Position numbers and translations under genes: made by a program. Under the pieces are notes generated by a model. It was not told where the DNA came from, did no database searches, and saw only the letters and a list, made by a program, of their open reading frames with translations. Of a stretch of 64,000 nt of DNA, positions 31,176 to 41,659 are shown one piece after another. Positions within the stretch are counted from its first letter, which is position 1, and each line of letters starts with the position of its first letter. The stretch spans positions 558,001 through 622,000 of the forward strand of contig JAMXDE010000039.1 in the NCBI GenBank assembly GCA_026770025.1, in the 5' to 3' direction. This stretch comes from Craspedostauros australis. Taxonomy: Eukaryota; Bacillariophyta; Bacillariophyceae; Mastogloiales; Achnanthaceae.

Positions 31176-32343
31176 ACACTCCACGACCATGTTCCATTCC
31201 TTTTCATGCCGTCTCCACCGCTCCAGCCTTTGTCTCGTGTCGTGTCGGCCATTCTGGCGAACAAGAAGAGAAGCCACAAATTCGGTGATGTTGCGCGCCA
31301 TTTTTGTTCTTGTTTGGTCGTGTCCAAATGAGTCCCCAGCTTCCACGATCGAAGTGCGTGATCCATTCGCACGAGTCCATAAGGTATCCACAAAGATCCG
31401 TCACAACCACCAAACCGCGTCTCCAACTCCTCTCTCTTGTGCACATCTCATCCGAGCAACATCATTGAACCACTGGATGAAGCAGGTCCGAAGGCATCAA
31501 TCAAACTGAAGTATTATGCGCCATCAATACAGCAAGCGAGGCAGCATCCAGCTTCGAATCAACGGATGCAACGATGGAGTTGGATTGAGTTGGGCATTCC
31601 TGCGTGTTCACGGAGTTGTCCAAAAACCAAGCGGCGCCAAATTAGGATCTGTGCCGTGCACATACCGACTCAGACGCGTATGGTATGTGTACGTATAGTA
31701 GGTATGGGAGCCCGCGTGCGGACGGGCTGTGTGATGCAGGATGGTACCTATTCATGGGTTGCGTCCACGATCGGTGGGCTCCTTCAAGTCCACGCTGGAG
31801 ATCAATACGCGGAGTGTTCTTCGATACTCGTTCGACTGCGAGCGACAGCTTTCGGGCTTTCGCAAAGCTCCGCGTTGCATCCCGTGTCTTCTCACCACAT
31901 ACATGAGTACTTGAGCACTTTGACGATTCTCACCAACAACATCGTGAACCAAAGCGATCTCAAAAGTCGGACTTTCCGGGAACTGTATGGCATCACGTTT
32001 GGAAGAGTATCTGTACTCTCCAGAGAGAGAGTGCAAAGACGAGCACGATCACTCGTACGAGTAGCTCGTACATCACCGAAAGCAAGGAGAGCGCAGAGGT
32101 TGCTTCATAAAATTCAGTTGGGCTCACAACCAACATCAGCTGCCATCAACAACACATTGAGTACTCCTCTCGCCATCAGCTCATTCAGTTCATTCGTTGC
32201 TCTTCCTTCCCCGTCTTTGTCGCGTTGGATTCATCGAATCTTCCCGCAATCGAATACCCGTCACCAGAGGCATCAGTAGGGTCACGCCACAGCCGAACGC
32301 TCAACGTTTCCTCGTTCGTACGAGCCACTGCAACACGAACAGC

Positions 32344-33186
32344 ATGAACGAAGATGGTAATCCTGACGACATCGGCACCTCCGTTCCCGAAGTCACCCTG
32401 GAAGGTCTCAGGACTGCAGCGAAAGGTGGGGATCTGCGAACTGTCCAACGATGGAAACAGCAGAATCCAATACGCAATGATGTCTGGGCCAAGCACAAGG
32501 ATGGCGAGATCCTTCTACGCGATGCATGCAACAATGGGCATCTGGATCTTGTCAAATACTTGCTTGATGACTTCATACCGAACGTGGAGGACAATGACAA
32601 GACGATGTGCAAGGCACTGAGGTATGCTAGCAACGGAGATCAAATCGACATTGCGAAGTACTTGATCGAATCGCGCGGAGTTGATGTGAACGCTCAAGAT
32701 GAATGGGGTGAGTCTGCTCTTCTTACCGCATGCTGCAGAAATAGCGTACGCACCGTGAAGTTCTTGGTAGAGTCACATGGTGCGGACATTCGCATTGAAG
32801 ACCAACACGGTTACCTTCCCATTCACATTGCATACTGGCGTAAGTCGGAGGATGTCATGAAATACTTCATGGAGTCACACGGCATGGATGTTAATGTTCA
32901 AAACAAGAACGGTGACACTTTAGTCCATTTGGCATTCAAGAATCCTGATGGTGTCTGTACCAAGCAGGTGAAGCGTCTGATCGAATCATGCGAGCTGGAT
33001 CTCGGCGTCAAGAACAATGATGGCAACACTCCATTTGAGTGTCTCCACCAGTGCTTGTATACCTTTGACTACGATCTCGGAGACTTCCGAGATCTAAGCG
33101 AAACATATTACGAGTTTGCCGTCATCTTCTACAACGAAGTTATCAGGCAGAGAGCAAAGGATCGGAAACGCAAAAATAGACCTTGA
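32344..33186 (+). CDS. Ankyrin-repeat protein 2
   Basis: A 280-residue protein starting at the first in-frame ATG (MNEDGNPDDIGTSVPEVTLE); the frame upstream has no ATG. About six ankyrin-like units are visible, for example LLRDACNNGHLDLVKYLLDD, ALRYASNGDQIDIAKYLIES, ALLTACCRNSVRTVKFLVES, PIHIAYWRKSEDVMKYFMES and LVHLAFKN.., ending in a Lys/Arg-rich tail. The repeats are far more diverged than in ankyrin gene 1, but the cap (LEGLRTAAKGGDLRTVQRWKQQN) aligns with the cap of gene 1 (VLDAAEAGDLSVLKEWETQN), so the two are paralogues. It is also followed by a BTB-like remnant. Confidence 0.82.
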   Translation: MNEDGNPDDIGTSVPEVTLEGLRTAAKGGDLRTVQRWKQQNPIRNDVWAKHKDGEILLRDACNNGHLDLVKYLLDDFIPNVEDNDKTMCKALRYASNGDQIDIAKYLIESRGVDVNAQDEWGESALLTACCRNSVRTVKFLVESHGADIRIEDQHGYLPIHIAYWRKSEDVMKYFMESHGMDVNVQNKNGDTLVHLAFKNPDGVCTKQVKRLIESCELDLGVKNNDGNTPFECLHQCLYTFDYDLGDFRDLSETYYEFAVIFYNEVIRQRAKDRKRKNRP

Positions 33187-33199
33187 TCCAATACCCCTG

Positions 33200-33492
33200 T
33201 GAAGAAGCTCCCAAACAACCAAATACCAGCGACGGCACAAGCGACAAGGACAACCCCCAAGAATCCAGCGACGAGGTCATGACCAGCGTCACCTTGTTTG
33301 GATCCGGCGACGCACTGCAAGCGATCAAGGCAAAGAGCGTCGTCATTCATCCAGTTCGGTGAGCTGGCCAGCGACAGCAGACACCTAGAATTCTTGCTGG
33401 CGGCAGGACAATTTGGATGTCCGAAGCTCAAGGTGGCGATTGAAGAAGAGCCTGGAGACAAAGTGGATGGAGTCTGTGTGAACTTAACATAA
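33200..33492 (+). pseudogene. Truncated BTB/POZ-like remnant after ankyrin gene 2
   Basis: In a frame different from the ankyrin gene, an acidic Ser/Asp/Gln linker leads into VMTSVTLFGSGDALQ-AIKAKSVVI, like the first strand and helix of a BTB domain. After a stop the next frame gives SRHLEFLLAAGQFGCPKLKVAIE, like the BTB end (LLxAADxYxxxxLKxxCE). The central 50 or so residues of the fold are missing. The arrangement mirrors the relic after ankyrin gene 1. It is broken by a frame change and a central loss. Confidence 0.45.
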
Positions 33493-34527
33493 AGAAGAGT
33501 TGAATTCTTTTCATGACGACTTGTCTGTCCCATCCGCGAATGTCACAAGCGAAGATTCATGGACGCGAAATCAGGCTTGGCTCTCGCTGTCGGTGCCATG
33601 AACAACTTTCGTCCTCGAGGTGGTTGTGCTTCTCGCTCGTGAACGGACGGTGGAAATTACTGCGCACTTGCTGTTGTCGATGCGAATATCGATGCCGCCT
33701 GCCTGCTTGGTGGCTGCGCCTTGCGTTTGTTTGGCATCTCCTTGGGTGGAGCATGTATGGTTGTGCTTGAGTCGGTGGTCTTCTTTTCCACTGCTGTTGA
33801 GTTGAACGCCAACAGTGCTCAGCTCGGGATGGTTGAACAGGCCACAACCCGATCTGATCCGATCCGATCCCAGTCTCACTCATGAGGAGCGATATCTTAA
33901 TATGCGTGCTTATGAGCACTGGCGCAGCCTGGATGGAAAGGCAAGACACGGGAAGGCCAGATCCAATTCACCCATTTCGTATCCAGTATCCACTCCTCCC
34001 GCTGTTGCAGAATCGGAGGCCATGAGGAACGGATGCTCCTTTCAGACGTTGCATCGGCGAAGAATGGTGAACATTAGTGTTCTGATCAAGAGGGAGAGCC
34101 CTCTGCTTCACAAGAGCCAGGACGGAGCAACTCGAGACGCAGCAATCGTCAGCAGTGCTGCGGATGATGGGTGGGTCATAGCCAACAGGGTCCACGAATT
34201 GCGAGCGTGGTTTGCAACACTGTGTTGATCTATCGTGGGCGATCATTTGCACGCCACGAATTCGCATCATTATTGTTTCGTAAATACAGTTGTATTTGTA
34301 AGTTACCGCAACCCCACGTGAATATTGTTCTCATTGAATCAAACTAGGACTGCCTATTCCGTTGCCGGTGTCAAAGATCTTCCCTTGGCGTCCAATTCTC
34401 GCTTCCTGCTCTCGCACCTCAACACATCAGCATGTTGGCACATCCACCAAAATCATTCATCGGAAAGAACCACACAAGGCCGCCGAACACACCAGCGATT
34501 GCACCATCATCAGTTTCAAGACCCAGC
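33493..34527. other. Intergenic region before LRR gene
   Basis: 1.0 kb without a recognisable gene; short overlapping frames only. Confidence 0.5.
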
Positions 34528-36732
34528 ATGTCAGCTTGGGGCAAGGGCGGAACCGCTCGCTCCTGCGATGCGTTGCTGCGCAAGGTGGAGCAGGATGACC
34601 CTCGATTGCAGGAGTTGGTGATTCTGTCGAGCAAGACGTTCAGCGCCACCGATGTGGAGCGTCTCTGCAAGGTGATTGGTGCGTCAGCGTGCTGCTCACG
34701 TCTGTTGCTCTGTCGACTGTTCTGCTGTGTGAGCTGTTTTGTTGATCTGATGATTTGTTCCATGAGGATTGTTGTCGCGTGCTACAATGGGATATCGTCT
34801 CCATTCTCCACAATCCGCTCCAATCGAGGGCGCTTGTTTTTTATTTTGCAACATCAGCAACACCTGCAACAAAACCAATCTCATCATCTCTTCTCTATTG
34901 CCCTGATCCATCATCTTTTTTGCCGAACCTTACTCGTGCACATTTCCCTTTTGGCGCACGTCGCTTGCGTGTCGGTCATTGCGCTGTTCTTGGCTACATC
35001 CCGCATACGATGCTGCATGAAATCTTCCGTACTCTCCCGCAACCTGCGTCTGTGACGATACGTAGAAAACGGGACAAACGCGCATCTCATCAGCCTCAGC
35101 GCATCTGGCCATACCATCTCGCCTCCAATGCTGCAGCGCCTTGGAACCGCTCTATCCCGGGGGAAGTCCAAGATCACATCACTGGCGATTGGCGACAAGG
35201 ACATGGGCGATGATGGCGTCTGCGCGCTGTGTGATGGCCTTGCTGGAAATTGCGGGGAGAGTGCATGTGACGACGGCAAGCATACCTTGGAGAACGTGGA
35301 TCTGAGTTGGAAAGGATTGTGAGTGCTTCTGCGGTAATGTCATTGGGAACGGTAGAGCAAGTCTGCGCTGAGTCCGTTCCTGCGTCGTTGCGCCGGCTCT
35401 ACGTCATGGCAGACGATGTCACAATGTGGTTCGGTGTGATACGCTGCATTGTGCTACCATTGGAAGTGTGACGCCATCGGTTGACTATTTTGACAATTGC
35501 CAATGTGCCGCATATACCATTGCTGACGAAGCATTTCAACTGCGGAACTGTCGATGTGCGGTTCGCAACTGCCACCGCCGCGTTCCATCTTTCACAACGT
35601 ATCACTCCATCCCGCATCAACGCCCAGCGGCGCAAAGGGCATGCAACGCATCATTGCGACATTGGGCAAAAGCAGCAGCCTGAAAGCACTCAACCTTTCC
35701 AGGAATGAAGGGATCGGTGCCAGAGGTTCCTTTGCTTCGATCGCAGATGTCCATGCCGTTGGTTGCTTTGGCAATTTGCAGGAACTAGATTTGTCGGAAT
35801 GCAATTTGAATGTCAAATCATGCGCCGGTCTCGCATCCATCATGCAGTCACAGCCATCGTCATCATCGTCGTTGTCGCAGCGATCGCTCAAGCTGCGGCT
35901 GGACAACAACCCCTCGATACAGAGCGACGGCATGGATAGCATCGCGTCGTTGATTCCGACTTCCTCAATCACCGAGCTTCATCTGGAGAATTGCCAAATC
36001 GGAGATGAAGGGCTGCGATCGCTGGCGGATCGCTGCTTCGCCGACGCATCCGCAAAATGTATCTCCAGCTTGCGGGTGCTGCATGTCGGCAGCAACGGCA
36101 TCACTTCGGCTGGACTGGAATCGTTCATCGACAAGCTGGAGACCATCGCGGGGCATTGCCATCAGCTCGATGATCTCATTCTGTCCAACAACGCTTTCGA
36201 CGAGCAGAGTGTGCAGCGTCTTGCGACAACACTGAACAAGCTGCGGGGCGAAGACAGATTGAAGCTTTCCAAGTTGGATCTGACCGGCACGCAGTGCGGT
36301 GTCACCGGCGCACGTGACATGATTGAGCACGGCCAGCTGCGGGAGCTCGTGCTGTTCAATAATCAGCTCGGATCGGACGGGTTGGCACAGCTCGCGCCGA
36401 TGCTGCGTGGCGGCCATCGCACGTTGGAAGTGTTGGACGTTGGTGGGAATGATGCGGATGAGAGTGGGGTCGTGAGATTGTTGGAGGGCATGATGCAGGA
36501 TGCCGACGAAGCCTTCGAGTCGAAGCTGCGATTACTGGTCGTCGGTGGTAACAAGAGCGGTTTGGACGTGGAAGATGCTGCGAAACGATTGAAGGCCAAG
36601 CTACCGGGCATCGACGTCGCACGTGACAAGCCGAAGAAGGATGGAGACGAGGGTGGCGGTGGCCGCGGCGGTGCTGGTGGTGGCATGCAATTTCCTCCAG
36701 GTTTTACTCAGCAAAGGATGATGAGCGAATGA
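34528..36732 (+). CDS. Leucine-rich-repeat protein (RNI-like)
   Basis: Three exons: 34528-34671, 35137-35318 and 35628-36732. Introns of 465 nt (AAG|GTGATT ... TGCTGCAG, phase 0) and 309 nt (GGATT|GTGAGT ... CGCCCAG, phase 2). Spliced length 476 residues. The splice joins are supported by repeat periodicity: DVERLCK joins RLGTALSRGKSKITSLAIGD, and DLSWKGF joins GAKGMQRIIATL. At least nine repeats of about 28-33 residues follow the ribonuclease-inhibitor-like pattern (LKALNLSRN.GIGARG; LRVLHVGSNGITSAGLESF; LDDLILSNNAFD; LRELVLFNNQLGSDGLAQLAPML). It ends in a Lys-rich then Gly-rich tail. The role is probably protein binding, as in NOD-like or RanGAP-like scaffolds, but no other domain is present. 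Cytosolic or nuclear: no signal peptide seen. Confidence 0.82.
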
Positions 36733-38192
36733 GAGGATGAGTGAATGGGTGAGAATGGTTTGGTGGAACCGACAACACACACTTGTAATGTGCTCCAAAG
36801 TGCACTTGTTGATAAACCACCGGCAACGCCGAATGGTGCCCCGCTGTATCTACTCTACTTGCACTCTGTCCAGTATCATGTTGCTATCCTAGGTGTACTC
36901 TCTGCAACCAGCAGAGCAAGTCGTCGCGTTCTTTCAATGCGACAGTCTATGCTCACGAGGACAGAGGAAAGGTGGGTGATGGTGAATCGTGCCTGACTCA
37001 GGGACGCCCAATAACTTGTCCAGATTTGTCCTGGGTTGTCTGGGATTGTTCGGCTTCGTGTTTCTTGTCCGTTAAAGAAAATCGGGTCTCGGACTAGTGT
37101 CCGAATTTGTCATTAACTCAAAGCAAATTTGACGAATTTGATTTCAGCTCCTTTCTTGTCTTTGGTCATGTCGCGCAATATTATTGTTGTATCTTAACCA
37201 GAAATGTGGACAAATTGTTGGATGTTCCAGGTCGTCTGTTGCCAGCCCTCCGGGAGCGATCGCAGGTCTCGTCACTCAACCGGGTCACAAGTGGATTTGT
37301 GAGTCCACTTCCGAGAACACTGCACAGCAATTTCCTGACAGATATCATGATACGTTGTGTCTTAACCTTAGATCGGTTGTGGTGAACCCCAACTTTCTGG
37401 TGAGTGTTCGAGGCGGCCCTAGAGAAAGAAAGACGCACTCTGCGACGTCCACGCTTCTTTCTTGTGGGATGAAGAAGTGATTTTGGCGAATGGTGTGTGG
37501 AAGTATCAAAAGAATGCTCCTGTAGCATACTACTACTAATGCAATCACACACGCACAAAACGAAGATCAGCATCGTTCCTTCTCGTCCCCCCAGTTTCTC
37601 TGTCCCTGTTTGTGCAACCAGTTTCGGCGATGACAACTAGGCAGGTGCGAACGTGATTCCTGTATGCGCCGCGCCGATCATCGCAACAGTGTGGCTCGTC
37701 AACCGGCGAAACCAAACAGTCAGCACAGAGAGAAAGAATTTCTGGTTTGTTCTGTTGTGGCACGATGCGGCGCTCACTGAACGTGGATCTCATTTGCGCA
37801 CCAACAAGTGTTGTACGACTATGACAAAAATGCACACAACGGGTTTGGTGTCGACTTGAAGCGGTTTGGCGTCAGCCACTGATGCGAGAATAGGAGTTTG
37901 GTTCTGACTGATACGCAAAAGCGTTGGTTGCGCAATTTTCGAATCACAACTTCTGACAACAAAACAGATTGCTCGGTTGCTAATCCTGCTTCTTCCTTTC
38001 TTGGCTGCAATCAAGGCCATACCAGCAGGGACGATACATTGAACACTCCAAACACTCGTTCATTTGTGGAATACTCTGTTCCACTCAACTCGACTCTCAT
38101 TGCACCAGCACAATCTATTATCATTATATATACTATTCTATTATAATAGAGTATAATATTATATTCCCACAACACAAACCAAGGCTCCATCC
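36733..38192. other. Intergenic region containing left edge of duplication copy 2
   Basis: 36733-37418 is unique sequence without a recognisable gene. From 37419 it aligns with 20982 onward. Copy 2 has extra sequence near 37960-38080 and an AT-rich stretch (38107-38165, with CTATTATAATAG palindromes) that copy 1 lacks; this could alter promoter function. Confidence 0.55.
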
Positions 38193-41100
38193 ATGCCAAT
38201 ATCCAACAACCCAACTGATCCGCCAATACTCGCAACCAAGACGCATCAAGTGCAACACAGCACCAACAATAGCACCAACAGTAGCACCAACAGTAGCACC
38301 AACAGTAGCACCAACAGTAGCATCAACAGTAGCAACGGCAGAAGCAGAAGCAGTCACAGCAGCAACATGGACGAAGATCGTTCCGAGTCCACCGAGCGTG
38401 TCAACATTGACGCTGCGGAGACAACAGACGCCGGCCAAAGAATCAACAACAGCGACAACAACAGCGACAACAATAGCAGCAACAGTACGACTATGGATAG
38501 CAACAACAATCGCACCTTCCTGCAAAAGTACGCCAGAACGGTGCAACATCTAAGTCACAAGATCAACCGCAGCCTGCTGGTCCCACTCGTTCGCATCTCG
38601 GCTGCCAACCCCTGGCGCTGCATCTGGCTGACCATCCTCATCAGCCTGTGCACGCCCATCATCGGCTTCGTGTCGGGATCCCTCTTCATCGAGAGCGACA
38701 ACACGGTCCTGTGGGCACCGCTCAGCAGCGCGGCCGTCCGTCACAGGGATTGGATCGAGGGCGACTCCGGCTTTGATGAGGACGAAATCCGTCTGCTGTC
38801 CTTCATCGTCCATCGCAACGACGTCGACATCCTGCATCAGGACGGCATAAGTCACGTCTTTGAGGCGCTCGAAACGCTGCGCGCGTCGCCGGCCTACCAC
38901 AAGGTCTGCCTCGAGATTCCCAAGCAATACGGCTTCACATCCAAGATCAAGTTCAACAAGACCAGCCCCGACGAATGCGAGATCATGGGCGTCACGGAGT
39001 TCTGGTACGACAGCCAGCTTCACGCCTTTGACGAGTTCGTGGATCAGTACGACGCCAGCGAGATCGATGGTCAGATCGCGTTACGCATCTCAGACGACAC
39101 GCTGGTGGATGGTCAGCCGGCACCCAGAGAACGAATCTACTCTCCCACGACCAAATTCGAGGACGTACCCGTCCTGCAATCGATGGTGGCCTACAAGATG
39201 GAGGTCTACATTCCCAGTCCGGACAATCGCAACGATTATGGTGATTACGAGACCGAAATGACGCAGGCCGTGCTCCTTCTCAATCAGCGGTGGGAGGAGG
39301 AAGCCGGTGGCGACGAGCCGTACCGCGTCGAAGTCTTGGCGATGTCCAGCATCAGCAGGGAGACCGCCAAGGCCGTCATCGCGGATCTGCCGCTGGCCGT
39401 TGCCACCTTCCTCATCATGGGCATCTTCTCAGCCTTGGTCTTCACCACCTTCTCCAAGGACGCCAACGGCAATCGCTTCGTCCATTCCAGCGCGATCCTC
39501 GGAGCCGGCGCCATGGTCACCATCATGCTCAGTCTCTTCTTCGGTTACGGCGTCTGTATCCTCGGCAAGGTCCCCTTCACGATTCTGAATCAGATCCTGC
39601 CGTTCATCATCTTTGGTATCGGCCTCGACGATTCCTTCATCATCTGGGGATCGTACGGCCGCATCCGCGATCAGTCGCTGCCCATCGTGGACCGGCTCAT
39701 GATCGTCATGGACGAGATCGGCATCGCCATCTTCACGACCACCATGACAAACACGGTCGCATTCGCCATCGGCGCCATCAATGACATCCCCGCGATTCGG
39801 TGGATGTGCATCTATGCCGCCGTCACGATTTTTGTCGATTTCATCTTTCAGATCACCTTCTTCATTGCGTTACTCGTTCTTAACGAACGTCGTATTCGCG
39901 ACAATCGGTACGATGTGCTGTGCTTTCTCAAGGCACCCACGACAGACAATGCAATCACGCATCATGATAGCAACCGGACGGAGGTGTCTGCACAAGATAT
40001 GGATGAACAGACGCAGGCCAATACAGGAATCACAGACAAGTCGCGACCTTGCAGTGATGAAAGCAGCAACGAAGATACGGGCGGCGAAGGCGCAAGCAAA
40101 GACCTTGTGGATAGTGGCGAAAACGCAAAAGCAATGTCGCAATCAACACCCCACGAACCTACAAACGAACAATGGACGGACGCCTTTGTGTCGGCTTACA
40201 TCGACGTCCTCATGCACCCGCTCGTCAAGATCGCCGTCCTCATCGGATTCACTGCCTTGCTCGTCGTGTCTTCCATGAGCGCCTCGACCGTCGAAAAGGA
40301 CTTTGATTACACGCTCCTCACGCCCGACGGGTCCTTCGTCGATACCTACCTCGCCGCGGACGAAAAGTACGGACCCACGGTCGGCGGCGGCTTTGCCGCC
40401 ATCTACTTTCGCGACATTGATGTTTCCGATCCCGACATCCAACGGCAGATGTACGATTTCGTCGACGATCTCGTCGAGCAGCATCCATACATCATCGTTC
40501 CGCCGCTCTCGTTTTGGTTGACCGACTTTTTGGACTACCGCAACGAGACCGCCACCACCAAGACCTTCAACGAAGATTTGGATGATTTCTTGGAAATCGA
40601 TCTGTACTCCCGATTGTACTCATCGAGCTTGGTCCGCGATCCCGTCACGGGCAACGTCGACGCGTCGTCCACGATTTTCTTGTACAACGTGCCCATCAAT
40701 GCACCAGAGTTCCAAGAAGAGGCCTATCAGATGCAGCTCGATATCACGGGTGCGCAATCGCTCAATCGCAACCGCAAATCCGAGCGCATGTTCACGTATT
40801 CGCTGTGGTACACGGTGTGGGCACATTACGTAAGCATCGAACGCATCGTGCTGTGGACATTGCTGGCGGGGTTGGTGGCCATCACGGCGGTCGCATCGCT
40901 GGCGTTGCCGCATCCTAGCGGACCCGTGCTGGCGGTATTCATCACGGCCATGGTGGATGTGGGTGTGATTGGTGCCATCCCGTGGGCAGGGTTTGCTCTC
41001 AATTCCTTGACGGTTCTCTTCGTCGTCATGGCGGTCGGTTTTGGTACGTTGGTGGAAGTGTGGATTGGTTCATTGATTGCTTCATTGATTGCTTCATTGA

Positions 41101-41531
41101 TTGCTTCATTGACTGCTTGTTTGCGCTGTTCCGACATCATCGTCGCTCACATCTTCCTTGCAAATCGCCATTTACGCATCGCATCGCACCATACTGGTAC
41201 CGACATCACACCGCCCCGTTTCTGCACAGTTGTTGACTTCAACGTTCACGTCATCCACGGGTATCTGCATGCGCCCAACACGAATCCCGTCGGCGACATT
41301 TCATCTCGCGAGGAACGCGTGCGGCACGCTCTCTCCACCGTCGGTGGCTCCATCTTGTTGGGAGGACTTTCCTCCTTCTTGGGATTCTGCGCCATGGGAT
41401 TTTCATCGTCGGATCTGTTCTGGAGATTCTTCGTCATGTTGATCACGTTGGTCCTGCTGGGGATGGGCCACGGATTGATCTTCCTACCCGTCCTGCTGAC
41501 CTACATTGGTCCAACCAATATCACATTCTGA
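38193..41531 (+). CDS. Patched-like RND membrane protein with sterol-sensing domain, copy 2
   Basis: Exons 38193-41043 and 41230-41531, with the same 186-nt stop-free intron as copy 1. Spliced length 1050 residues. About 96% identical to copy 1 from helix 1 onward, and the RND aspartates (GIGLDDSF) and the VVDFNVHV helix are intact. The main difference is in the N-terminal low-complexity region: this copy has a repeated TNSS array (12-bp AGTAGCACCAAC units at about 38255-38320) plus a GRSRSSH insert, where copy 1 has longer NSDNNSS runs. Both frames are intact and most differences are conservative, so both copies probably make protein. Confidence 0.9.
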   Translation: MPISNNPTDPPILATKTHQVQHSTNNSTNSSTNSSTNSSTNSSINSSNGRSRSSHSSNMDEDRSESTERVNIDAAETTDAGQRINNSDNNSDNNSSNSTTMDSNNNRTFLQKYARTVQHLSHKINRSLLVPLVRISAANPWRCIWLTILISLCTPIIGFVSGSLFIESDNTVLWAPLSSAAVRHRDWIEGDSGFDEDEIRLLSFIVHRNDVDILHQDGISHVFEALETLRASPAYHKVCLEIPKQYGFTSKIKFNKTSPDECEIMGVTEFWYDSQLHAFDEFVDQYDASEIDGQIALRISDDTLVDGQPAPRERIYSPTTKFEDVPVLQSMVAYKMEVYIPSPDNRNDYGDYETEMTQAVLLLNQRWEEEAGGDEPYRVEVLAMSSISRETAKAVIADLPLAVATFLIMGIFSALVFTTFSKDANGNRFVHSSAILGAGAMVTIMLSLFFGYGVCILGKVPFTILNQILPFIIFGIGLDDSFIIWGSYGRIRDQSLPIVDRLMIVMDEIGIAIFTTTMTNTVAFAIGAINDIPAIRWMCIYAAVTIFVDFIFQITFFIALLVLNERRIRDNRYDVLCFLKAPTTDNAITHHDSNRTEVSAQDMDEQTQANTGITDKSRPCSDESSNEDTGGEGASKDLVDSGENAKAMSQSTPHEPTNEQWTDAFVSAYIDVLMHPLVKIAVLIGFTALLVVSSMSASTVEKDFDYTLLTPDGSFVDTYLAADEKYGPTVGGGFAAIYFRDIDVSDPDIQRQMYDFVDDLVEQHPYIIVPPLSFWLTDFLDYRNETATTKTFNEDLDDFLEIDLYSRLYSSSLVRDPVTGNVDASSTIFLYNVPINAPEFQEEAYQMQLDITGAQSLNRNRKSERMFTYSLWYTVWAHYVSIERIVLWTLLAGLVAITAVASLALPHPSGPVLAVFITAMVDVGVIGAIPWAGFALNSLTVLFVVMAVGFGTLVEVWIGSLIASLIASLIASLTACLRCSDIIVAHIFLANRHLRIASHHTGTDITPPRFCTVVDFNVHVIHGYLHAPNTNPVGDISSREERVRHALSTVGGSILLGGLSSFLGFCAMGFSSSDLFWRFFVMLITLVLLGMGHGLIFLPVLLTYIGPTNITF
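41071..41119 (+). repeat. 12-bp tandem repeat inside Patched intron, copy 2
   Basis: Same array as in copy 1, with two or three base differences (the first unit begins GGTTCATTG). In-frame translation stays open. Confidence 0.82.
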
Positions 41532-41659
41532 TAACGTTAGAGAGAGGGTTGCAAAACGACATTCATTGTATGGAGTAGAATAGTTGACTTGTCGAAAGAC
41601 GGCAAGCTATCCTATTCTGCATATTCTGCCTTGTGCTGCACGATCGACTGCGCTCTAAT

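Larger units (their letters stand above)
29076..32343. other. Long interval between ankyrin genes
   Basis: 3.3 kb. Apart from the BTB-like relic (29180-29440), a CT dinucleotide run at about 29667-29690 and the ACACC array (31086-31175), I see no gene. Open frames such as 31437-32279 lack recognisable motifs. Confidence 0.5.

Noticed and set aside
30914-31331. Plus-strand TTPHH-type and minus-strand CGVVW-type repeat frames
   Set aside because: Translation of the ACACC microsatellite; not genes.
31437-32279. 280-codon plus-strand frame before ankyrin gene 2
   Set aside because: No domain, mixed composition, and it overlaps the leader of the next gene; probably chance.
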